A stretch of DNA of 64,000 bases. Source: Symsagittifera roscoffensis. Taxonomy: Eukaryota; Xenacoelomorpha; Acoela; Convolutidae. The DNA is taken from positions 2,347,289 to 2,411,288 of the forward strand of contig NC_087070.1 of assembly GCF_963678635.1 (NCBI RefSeq), read 5' to 3'. The notes under the pieces were generated by a model that was not told the origin of the DNA, searched no databases, and was given only the letters and a program-made list of their open reading frames with translations. This document shows positions 47,271 through 54,757 of the stretch, piece after piece. Made by a program: the position numbers and the translations under genes. Positions within the stretch are counted from its first letter, which is position 1. The number at the start of each line of letters is the position of its first letter.

Positions 47271-48127
47271 GTTGAAGAATCTGAATCGTTATAGGAAGTA
47301 CCGTACGATTCAGTGTCGTCTTCGTCTTTCTCTCTTTCTTTGACTCTTTCCGTGGTGGCTTTCTCTCTTGTTTTGAGTCGTTTGGTTTGTTTTGAACTTG
47401 ATGATGGCTTACTACTGTTGAGGGTTTTTGTTTTGCCCGAGGTTGACGGAGATTTGGTTGGACTTTTGGTTCTTCGTTGGGCCTGTTCTTTAATCTTTGA
47501 CTGAACCGGGTGTTTGGCATACTTGTTAATAACAGACTCTTCGGTAAGTTCGAGAGCGGATAAAATCATTATGTAAGCAGGGTTGTGTAGTATTTTAGTT
47601 TGCTGTTGTATATCATACAAAAACGATGCTGCTTTGAGACCGGTTGGTACATTGTCAACTTAAATTGTTTCATCCATGGCGTTTATTGAGACTCGAGTTG
47701 AGCTTTTGATAACCTCCAGGATATTTTTAGCTCTCGTGAATTTTTTATCCTCCATTATTTGCAATTGTAAAAGAATGCGTTCATAGTTTGTTTTATTATC
47801 CTTTCGCTCCTTTTCATCCACAATCCACTTCTCCTCTTCCTCCGCACCTTCCTGATATTGATTAGTCTCATCTTCTGTAAGAAGTCCTGTTGATTGTTCC
47901 CCAGGGTCAACAATAGGCGTTGAGGGAGGTGTTGGTGGAAGGGGTAGTGGAAGAGTTTCAGTCGATACTGAGTTTTGCTTCGTGGGTATTAGAGGTCTCA
48001 TGCGGTTCAAGTAAGATAACTGGGGCTTTTTGTGTTTAATTGAACTGTTAAATAGCACTTGTGATGCCTGCTGTTGCTCACGGATATATGTATGTTTTGG
48101 AATTAAAACAAACTCTTCTGCTGCCAT
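47219..48127 (-). pseudogene. conserved Polinton-type protein, nonsense-interrupted
   Basis: The frame starts at ATG 48127 (MAAEEFVLIPKHTYI) and runs to TAA 47660-47662, then continues in the same frame to about 47219. The opening FVLIPK...YIREQ followed by KPQLSYLNR resembles a Polinton protein of unknown or minor-capsid role. After that come a Pro-rich linker (PLPLPPTPPSTP), an acidic/coiled segment and, past the stop, a basic Lys/Ser/Thr-rich tail. It overlaps the preceding gene by about 50 bp and the integrase region at its end. I would not assign a precise function. Confidence 0.5.
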
Positions 48128-48407
48128 GTTTTATGCTGATGGTAAGTATCTGTAGCAGAAGTAAAGTATCAGTCTGATCAAGTTGAAACCTTGTTCCGTT
48201 AGAATAATTGCTCCCTTTTCGTTCAAGTTTTGTTTTTCGGCTGATTAAAAGTTTGTATGCCACTTCGAAATTTTCAATGTTTGGAATATTAACAGTTACA
48301 TTGCCATTGACTACATTGAGCAAACATTCACATATAACTGAAATGACTTGAGGGTTTGTTGTTTTTCTAATGAAGCTTCGGAGCTGGCTGGGATTCAATT
48401 GTACCAT
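48078..48407 (-). CDS. small conserved Polinton-type protein
   Basis: An open frame of about 109 codons if started at the internal Met of MVQLNPSQL; an earlier Met at 48437 would overlap the ATPase end by 71 bp. The N-terminal half, with PSQLRSFIRKT followed by VICECLLNVVNGNV, matches the pattern of a small protein commonly encoded next to the packaging ATPase in Polintons and adintovirus-like elements. The C-terminal part diverges from that pattern, so a frameshift late in the gene is possible. The role is unknown and may be structural or DNA-binding. Confidence 0.45.
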   Translation of the reverse strand: MVQLNPSQLRSFIRKTTNPQVISVICECLLNVVNGNVTVNIPNIENFEVAYKLLISRKTKLERKGSNYSNGTRFQLDQTDTLLLLQILTISIKHGSRRVCFNSKTYIYP

Positions 48408-49086
48408 GTGCAGAATAGATAATTTTTTCGCGTTCATTTGTGAGAGGTGTAACCTCTGCCTGATTTATAGGTAGGTAAAAAAATGAGGGACCAGGTGGTG
48501 TCATGTTTGAACAATATCTCAAACAATCGGATGTACGCGGATCCAAGTCGATTAAAAGATGACCGTATGTGTCTTTTGTAGCGAGCTGATAACAGTGTCT
48601 CAAAAATTTAGTGTTGTTCAATTGTCTTCCAAGATGATCAAGTTGCTGAATATCACGAGGTGATTTGAACAGAATGATGTGTGATGTGTTTAAATCAATT
48701 GTTCGAGACCATCTGCTTTGTTGGAACAAATTATGTTTAACATATATTACATCTAGTCCTCGGTGTCTTCCTGCTGTTGCAAGTTTGAGAAAGTCTTTAT
48801 CGTTATAGATTTCTTCGCATGAATCATCAAAAACTAGAAGAATGTTTTCAAGGTTTCGCAAACTGTCAAAGCCATTGAATTTTATGAAAGTTAGATCAAT
48901 GCTGTGGGTATTGGATTTTTCACTATAAAGAGGCTGAATCTCTTTGTAAAAGTATAGGGCTCTTTGAAATTTGGGATAAAATGTTTTTCCTTTCAACAAT
49001 TTGAATATCAGCTCTGTTTTTCCAGAACCCGAGGGGCCCACGATGGCTAAAAAAAGTCTCGTAGATGTATCAATAACTTTATTCAT
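48367..49086 (-). CDS. A32-like genome-packaging ATPase
   Basis: This 239-residue FtsK/HerA-type ATPase is thought to pump DNA into the capsid. Walker A is GPSGSGKT at residues 17-24. Walker B is ILLVFDDS, with the acidic pair near residues 87-88. A TAGRHRGLDVIYVKHNLF segment follows and is typical of this family. The chosen start (ATG 49086-49084) overlaps the stop of the upstream membrane protein as ATGA and places Walker A at the usual distance from the N-terminus. The frame is intact to a TAG at 48367-48369. The best preserved genes of this element are this one and the protease. Confidence 0.94.
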   Translation of the reverse strand: MNKVIDTSTRLFLAIVGPSGSGKTELIFKLLKGKTFYPKFQRALYFYKEIQPLYSEKSNTHSIDLTFIKFNGFDSLRNLENILLVFDDSCEEIYNDKDFLKLATAGRHRGLDVIYVKHNLFQQSRWSRTIDLNTSHIILFKSPRDIQQLDHLGRQLNNTKFLRHCYQLATKDTYGHLLIDLDPRTSDCLRYCSNMTPPGPSFFYLPINQAEVTPLTNEREKIIYSAHGTIESQPAPKLH

Positions 49087-49361
49087 GTTCTTGGATTTGG
49101 TAATACATAACCAACTAAACCCGATAAAATTGAGAACCAAACTGAGATTTCTTCACAAGTTAACTGCGTTAATGAAAGTTTAAAGATACAAAAAGCCAAT
49201 AAAACCAGAATTAACACCATTTGTGACATGAAAACTACTTCAGACCGTGGTACAGTCACGTTATTGCAAAAATTCCATGATTTTTTCTCCATATGATTTT
49301 CGTCATACACAAAATTGGTAACTATAGTTCCATCAGTCTCGTCAACTACTGTGTCATTCAT
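49083..49361 (-). CDS. small membrane protein beside the ATPase
   Basis: A 92-residue protein starting at MNDTVVDETDG. The N-terminal half is hydrophilic. A long hydrophobic segment (VVFMSQMVLILVLLAF) and a second one (VWFSILSGLVGYVLP) follow, ending in a LPNP-type C-terminus. This layout, with a PRSEVVF lead-in, matches a short transmembrane protein encoded near the ATPase in many Polintons, perhaps an inner-membrane or virion protein. Its TGA overlaps the ATPase ATG in an ATGA arrangement. An in-frame upstream Met would add 20 residues but lies in a less likely context. Confidence 0.6.
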   Translation of the reverse strand: MNDTVVDETDGTIVTNFVYDENHMEKKSWNFCNNVTVPRSEVVFMSQMVLILVLLAFCIFKLSLTQLTCEEISVWFSILSGLVGYVLPNPRT

Positions 49362-49512
49362 TTCAATTTCCCTACCGCTTTCTCTCACTCTCGAACATGC
49401 AGAATGAAAAATATATATCATATATAAAAAAATTAATTAAGCATCTGAACAGTAACAAATTTCATATCGTGTATAACCTGTATAGACACTCGGTTTATTA
49501 TCATCATCAAAA

Positions 49513-49969
49513 TCATAGTGCATTTCCAAAAAGATAATTGGCTGGGACATGATCAGTTTTGGCATGATACACAATTTTCTTCACAGAAGCTTCTCTTATT
49601 ATTTTTTGAATCTCATTGGGTAGTTCACCGCTGGTTAGATCCATTTGAACTCCTGGTTGACGTTTGGGCACTAAGACTAGCTTGGGAAGACAAAGACCGC
49701 GCTTGCTGGGTAACATTACTGATGTATTTGAATCGTTGAAAGTAGATGAATTGGTCAATCACGGGGAAGAACCTCCTCAAAGTGCACAATTCTTCTTCAG
49801 AAAGTGTAACTTGTTCTTTTCGTTGAACTACTTGGCCTCTACAATCAATGCGTTCAATCCTGGTCAATGAAATCTTTATGTTACTTTCTGGTGTCATCCA
49901 AGCACAAAGAACTGAATTTGGAGATATGTATGTCTCCACTTTCCCCTGACGTTCGTTGTTGACACTCAT
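49513..49969 (-). pseudogene. unrecognised ORF, probably frameshifted
   Basis: The frame starts at MSVNNERQ (49969) and stays open for 114 codons. Its C-terminal part, from about 49740, turns into a Ser/Gln-rich stretch. An overlapping neighbouring frame (to 49513) carries a more protein-like sequence there, including LCLPKLVLVPKR. This suggests one ancestral protein whose frame shifted near 49740. I do not recognise the family. It sits between the membrane protein and the exonuclease-like gene on the same strand and overlaps the end of the latter. Confidence 0.4.
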
Positions 49970-50502
49970 TTTTCAACCAATCAAAGAACGCTTTCGACTT
50001 TTTTAATGCACAATGATTTTTAGAGTTATGGTGCGGTAGGTGTTTGTTACAATTCACAAAATTCTTGAAATATAAATGTTCGACTCGTGGACAGCCCAAA
50101 TTGTCAAGATTCACAACTTTGCGGTCTAAGTATTTGGTGAAAAAAATCAGCTTTTTCTTTTCCTTTGGCGTAGAATACAGCAATGGGGTTTCTTAAGACA
50201 AAACTTTGAATGATTTGGTTCAATTTCAGGTATAAATAATCACCGCTATCCCAATGAAGTCCGTGCAAATAATTTGTCAGCCAGTTGTAGGCTTTTTGTT
50301 CAGATTTTGGAAGGGAATTGAAATTAACTGGAGGTAGAAAAATTAGGGAATCACTGTAGTCGGAAGTTGTTATAGCTAATTCTTTTACTATAAATGTGTT
50401 TTTCTGGTGTCGAAATCCCTCAAAATCCAACACAACTGATTTTTCCTTCAGCATTCTAATAAATGGTAGAGTTTCGGTTTCTTCAGTTTGATATACAAAC
50501 AA
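49881..50502 (-). pseudogene. exonuclease-like hypothetical protein, frameshifted
   Basis: The first frame (MFVYQTEET..., 50502 to 50104) contains VVLDFEGFRHQKNTFIVKELA, a 'D-x-E-G' motif like the first motif of DEDD exonucleases, then NYLHGLHWDSGDY and VFYAKGKEK. The second frame (to 49881) contains NLDNLGCPRVEHL and a Cys/His-rich CNKHLPHH...HCALKKSK. These motifs in this order recall uncharacterised proteins widespread in invertebrate genomes and large DNA elements. The frame change coincides with a T7 run on the coding strand at about 50148-50154. Function as a nuclease is inference from motifs only. Confidence 0.45.
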
Positions 50503-50885
50503 AACGTAATTCCACTCAAGTGACCAATCAAACTATTGTTGCATTTCCATGGTAAAACATAGCAGTATGTGGGACCAGTGTTATAAACTTCGCGGACAAA
50601 ACCGGCGGCATCGTGTAAAATAGCCTGCATTCGTAAAATTTTCGAATCATTTAAATATTTATCCAAAGAAGAATTGTCTATATCTATCAGACCCCCATAG
50701 GGTCTCAACTTGATAGCAACATCATAATTTATATCATTAGTAGTTGAGAAGAAGAACAGTGAACATGCAGCAAAGAAATAATTTCGACGGTTGTTGTTTT
50801 CCGGATAGGTTTTTTTCAAAGTAATAAAAATTTCATGAATAATTTCCAAGTCTTTTGAAGTAACTCTACGTTTTTCCAATTTCAT
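50448..50885 (-). CDS. unrecognised 145-residue ORF
   Basis: An intact minus-strand frame starting MKLEKRRVTSKDLE and ending in TAA or TGA-limited sequence that overlaps the start of the next gene by 54 bp. It is rich in Asn, Tyr and Phe, with a helical N-terminus and no clear motifs. The last 30 residues are Lys/Leu-rich and may be out of the true frame, since another frame there reads into the downstream exonuclease-like gene. It could be the N-terminal part of that protein. The first 68 codons are duplicated at 53646-53849. Confidence 0.4.
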   Translation of the reverse strand: MKLEKRRVTSKDLEIIHEIFITLKKTYPENNNRRNYFFAACSLFFFSTTNDINYDVAIKLRPYGGLIDIDNSSLDKYLNDSKILRMQAILHDAAGFVREVYNTGPTYCYVLPWKCNNSLIGHLSGITFCLYIKLKKPKLYHLLEC

Positions 50886-51018
50886 TTTTTTTTCTTTTTT
50901 TCCAGCACTTCTCCGACCTGCTGAATTTCAAGCCAGTGGAAATGAAAGTAACCTTCTAGATACCACTTACTCACTCCTATTTCTAACTAATGATTTCAAC
51001 CTATTTTCATGTGTTTAG

Positions 51019-51369
51019 ATGGATATTCCCCTTGGTGGTCTCCACGAGTCACCCCTTGATTTGCCTTATGTGGGACCTGGAACTCACGAAGGCAAAAATA
51101 TCTTTGGTGTGACCGTAGAGTATACCCCGGCCACCACTGCAGCGAATTTTAAGCTGCATTACATTGATGTTGCATTTGAGAAAAAGGAGGGCATATTTGA
51201 ATATGTGTGTGTTGATGTGGGGAGCATGGAAAATTTCTGGCTGTGCGAGTCTCTGGGTGCGGGATTCGAGAGTACTGAGTGGCGCTTCAAATTTCAAATG
51301 GAGCGTCTAGTCAGTAGTCTTCATGTCCCTTGGTCGGATCCCGAAGACGACATGCGGATGTGGCCGTAA
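51019..51369 (+). CDS. unrecognised plus-strand ORF near the right end
   Basis: This 116-codon frame starts at an ATG immediately after a splice-acceptor-like TTCATGTGTTTAG. It is acidic and rich in aromatic residues (for example FEYVCVDVGSMENFW and STEWRFKFQME), with a beta-rich look and no membrane segment. It is the rightmost gene and runs opposite to most others. The opposite-strand frame over it lacks such character. No family is recognised. Its intactness, in an otherwise damaged element, and its codon-like composition support it being real. An identical copy lies at 53983-54333. Confidence 0.45.
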   Translation: MDIPLGGLHESPLDLPYVGPGTHEGKNIFGVTVEYTPATTAANFKLHYIDVAFEKKEGIFEYVCVDVGSMENFWLCESLGAGFESTEWRFKFQMERLVSSLHVPWSDPEDDMRMWP

Positions 51370-51567
51370 ACCCTTCCTCTGCTCTCCTATCCGTACTCCT
51401 GTCAACATTCCGTTTTTATTTTATTTTTTTCTTTTTTTTATATGTTACTTTCTCTATTATTTATCAAGTCATCTTTACCTTCTTACCCTCTTATTATTTG
51501 TCACGTCCTTCCTCCTTCTCAAGCAGGTCAGTTTTTTAATGGGGTCTCAAACTTATTTAGTTGAACA

Positions 51568-51793
51568 GTGGGAAAGTTTGGAAGAGATTAAATTTAACCA
51601 CCGCGCGAAAATAAATACCAAAGTATTTTGTCTGTCGGGTGTTCTAAGAGAGGGGTCTTTTTATTTCGGGCAGGGTACTTTGGGGTCTTTAAAAAAGATG
51701 GGTCTTTTTGGACCCTACTTTTGGTAGGACCCCAAAGACCCCTACCGTCGAAAAGACCCCCCCTAAGGACACACGGCGGATTACAATACTACT
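51568..51793 (-). repeat. Polinton terminal inverted repeat, right
   Basis: These 226 bp are the reverse complement of the left repeat (31433-31661) with four substitutions and three fewer G in the homopolymer. It ends GGATTACAATACTACT, followed by the target duplication. The same internal palindromes (GGTAGG/CCTAC type and AAAGACCCC pairs) are present. T-rich sequence with CAG/GTCAGT, a possible plus-strand splice donor, lies just inside it at about 51530. Confidence 0.96.
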
Positions 51794-51799
51794 TAGGCT
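51794..51799. other. Polinton target-site duplication, right copy
   Basis: taggct follows the last base of the right terminal repeat and matches 31427-31432. Directly after it the satellite resumes with TCGACCTTGACTCAAG, as in the uninterrupted units at 56763 and 57488. Confidence 0.95.
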
Positions 51800-53645
51800 T
51801 CGACCTTGACTCAAGAAGGATGCGACCGAGCATGAGTTAAAACTCATGTGTGCTCGAGTTATTTTCCAATAGTGCTCCAGGTATGTTTCGACGGTGCTCG
51901 AGGTAGTGTTCAAACTTGATTGAGGAGTGTTTCGACCTTGCTCGAGTTAAAATTTGACCGTGCTCGAGGTATGTTTAGCCTTGCTCGAGGTATGCTTCAT
52001 CCCTGTTCGAGTTATAATTCGACCGTGTTCGTAGTATGTTTTGACCGTGTTCGAGTTATGTTTCAACCGTGCTCGAGTTATGTTTCCACCGTGCTCGAGT
52101 TTCGTTTCGACCGTGCTCAAATTAAGCTTCGACCGTGCTCGAGATATGTTTAGCATTGCTCCATATATCCTTTGACCATGTTCGAGGCATGCTTCGACCG
52201 TGCTCGAGGTATGGTTCGACCATGCTCGAGGTATGTTTCGACCATGCTCGAGCCATGTTTTGACCGTGATCGAAATATGTTTTGACCTTGTTTGTGGTAT
52301 GCTTCGACCGTGCTCGAGGTTTGGTTCGACCTTGTTCGAGGTAGGATTTAACCGTGCTCGAGGTATGCTTCGACCGTGCTCGAGGTTACTTTCGCCTTGC
52401 TCGACGTATGTTTCCACCGTGCTAGAGGTTATGCTTCGACCGAACTCGAGGAACGTTTCAACCTTGCTCGAGGTAGGCTTCGACAGTGATTTAGGAACGA
52501 ATCGACCATAATCGAGTTACGATTTGGCCGTGCTCGATGTTTTTTTTGCCTTGCTCGATGTATGCTTAGGCCGTGCTCGAGGTAGCTTTCGACCTTGTTT
52601 CAAAAAGGATGTGACTGTGCTTTAGTTAAACTTCACGTGTGCTCGAGTTATTTTCCAACAGTGCTCGAGGTATGTTTCGACGGTGCTCGAGGTAGTGTTC
52701 AACCGTGATTGAGGAGTGTTTTGACCGTGTTCGAGCCAAAGTTCCACAGTGCTTGAGGTATTTTTCGCCTCGCTCGAGGTATGCTTCGACCGTGCTCGAA
52801 GCCTGCTTCGATTTTGCTCGAGGTGTATTTCGACCGTGCTCGATGTATGTTTCGACCTTGCTCGAGTTAGGCTTCGACCGTGCTCGAGGAGGGCTTTGAC
52901 CATGATTGACGATTGTTTCGACCGTGCTCGAAGTATGATTCGACCGCGCTCGAGGTATATTTCGACCGTGCTCGAGGTATGTTTCGACCTTGCTCGAGTT
53001 AGGCTTCGACCGTGATTGAGGAGTGGTTCGACCGCGCTCGAGTTAAAATTTGACCGTGCTCGAGGTATGTTTAGCCTTGCTCGAGGTATGCTTCATCCGT
53101 GTTCGAGTTATAACTCGACCGTGTTCGTGGTATGTTTTGACCGTGTTCGAGTTTCGTTTCGACCGTGCTCAAATTAGGCTTCGACGGTGCTCGAGGTATG
53201 TTTAGCCTTGCTCCAGATATCCTTTGACCATGATCGAGTTATGTTTCGACCGTGCTCGAATTATGTTTCCACCGTGCTCGAGTTTTGTTTCGACCGTGCT
53301 CAAGATAGGATTGGACCGTGCTCGAGGTATGTTTATTCTTGCTCGAGATATCTTTTGACCATGTTCGAGCCATGCTTTGACCGTGCTCGATGTATGCTTC
53401 GACCATGCTTGAGGTTTTTTCGACCGTGCTCGAGCTATGTTTTGAACGTGTTCGTTGTATGTTTTGACCTTGCTCATAAATTCTTCCGACCGTGCTCGAG
53501 GTTTGGTCCGACATTTTTCGAGGTAGGCTTCAACCGTGATTGAGGATTGTTTCGACCGTACTCGAGGTTTATTTCGCCTTGCTCGATGTATATTTCCACC
53601 GTGCTAGAGTTTATGCTTCGACCAAGCTCGAGGAACATTTCTACC
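51794..53645. repeat. 22-bp satellite between the two Polinton right ends
   Basis: This 1.85-kb satellite is the continuation of the target repeat. Its monomer order matches the segment after the second Polinton end (54758 onward) at an offset of 2964 bp, changing to 2986 bp after about 52.3 kb because the second copy gained one 22-bp monomer. It ends abruptly at 53645, where satellite joins internal Polinton sequence. Confidence 0.95.
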
Positions 53646-53982
53646 ATCTATCAGACCCCCATAGGGTCTCAACTTGATAGCAACATCGTAATTTATATCA
53701 TTAGTAGTTGAGAAGAAGAACAGTGAACATGCAGCAAAGAAATAATTTCGACGGTTGGTGTTTTCCGGATAGGTTTTTTTCAAAGTAATAAAAATTTCAT
53801 GAATAATTTCCAAGTCTTTTGAAGTAACTCTACGTTTTTCCAATTTCATTTTTTTTTCTTTTTTTCCAGCACTTCTCCGACCTGCTGAATTTCAAGCCAG
53901 TGGAAATGAAAGTAACCTTCTAGATACCACTTACTCACTCCTATTTCTAACTAATGATTTCAACCTATTTTCATGTGTTTAG

Positions 53983-54333
53983 ATGGATATTCCCCTTGGT
54001 GGTCTCCACGAGTCACCCCTTGATTTGCCTTATGTGGGACCTGGAACTCACGAAGGCAAAAATATCTTTGGTGTGACCGTAGAGTATACCCCGGCCACCA
54101 CTGCAGCGAATTTTAAGCTGCATTACATTGATGTTGCATTTGAGAAAAAGGAGGGCATATTTGAATATGTGTGTGTTGATGTGGGGAGCATGGAAAATTT
54201 CTGGCTGTGCGAGTCTCTGGGTGCGGGATTCGAGAGTACTGAGTGGCGCTTCAAATTTCAAATGGAGCGTCTAGTCAGTAGTCTTCATGTCCCTTGGTCG
54301 GATCCCGAAGACGACATGCGGATGTGGCCGTAA
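53983..54333 (+). CDS. copy of the unrecognised plus-strand ORF
   Basis: Identical in translation to the 116-codon ORF at 51019-51369, within the duplicated Polinton end. The acceptor-like TTTAG before the ATG is retained. Expression, if any, would depend on upstream satellite, because the rest of the element is missing here. Confidence 0.4.
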   Translation: MDIPLGGLHESPLDLPYVGPGTHEGKNIFGVTVEYTPATTAANFKLHYIDVAFEKKEGIFEYVCVDVGSMENFWLCESLGAGFESTEWRFKFQMERLVSSLHVPWSDPEDDMRMWP

Positions 54334-54531
54334 ACCCTTCCTCTGCTCTCCTATCCGTACTCCTGTCAACATTCCGTTTTTATTTTATTTTTTTCTTTTT
54401 TTTATATGTTACTTTCTCTATTATTTATCAAGTCATCTTTACCTTCTTACCCTCTTATTATTTGTCACGTCCTTCCTCCTTCTCAAGCAGGTCAGTTTTT
54501 TAATGGGGTCTCAAACTTATTTAGTTGAACA

Positions 54532-54757
54532 GTGGGAAAGTTTGGAAGAGATTAAATTTAACCACCGCGCGAAAACAAATACCAAAGTATTTTGTCTGTC
54601 GGGTGTTCTAAGAGAGGGGTCTTTTTATTTCGGGCAGGGTACTTTGGGGTCTTTAAAAAAGATGGGTCTTTTTGGACCCTACTTTTGGTAGGACCCCAAA
54701 GACCCCTACCGTCGAAAAGACCCCCCCTAAGGACACACGGCGGATTACAATACTACT
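54532..54757 (-). repeat. second copy of the right terminal inverted repeat
   Basis: This corresponds to 51568-51793 at an offset of 2964 bp, with one substitution (GAAAACAAAT for GAAAATAAAT). It has no left partner nearby other than the main element's left repeat at 31433. With that partner it could in principle define a longer composite unit of about 23.3 kb. Confidence 0.92.

Larger units (their letters stand above)
31433..51793. mobile_element. Polinton/Maverick transposon, near full length but decayed
   Basis: This 20.36-kb element is bounded by terminal inverted repeats starting AGTAGTATTG and flanked by a 6-bp target duplication. It encodes the hallmark set: protein-primed DNA polymerase B, retrovirus-like integrase, adenain-like protease, A32-like packaging ATPase, double-jelly-roll major capsid and penton-like protein. 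This places it with virion-encoding Polintons or the related adintoviruses. Length, termini and target size all fit Polintons. In-frame stops or frameshifts occur in nearly all large genes, so autonomous activity is unlikely. Within it are a 2.36-kb internal tandem duplication (32979-37698) and a 200-N assembly gap (45498-45697). Confidence 0.96.
53646..54757. mobile_element. Polinton right-end fragment (duplicated)
   Basis: These 1,112 bp repeat 50682-51793 with no indel and about three substitutions. They contain the start of the 145-residue ORF (to 53849), the complete plus-strand ORF and the right terminal repeat. The left edge joins satellite directly, without terminal repeat or target duplication, while the right edge is followed by taggct and satellite exactly as in the full element. 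This is therefore a copy made by duplication of the array, not a second insertion. Confidence 0.95.

Noticed and set aside
49001-49183. Plus-strand ORF over the ATPase start
   Set aside because: Antisense shadow of the Walker A region with no family features.
53646-54757. Second independent Polinton insertion
   Set aside because: It lacks a left end and a target duplication. Its right flank is identical to that of the main element and its left edge is a blunt satellite joint, so it is a duplication product.
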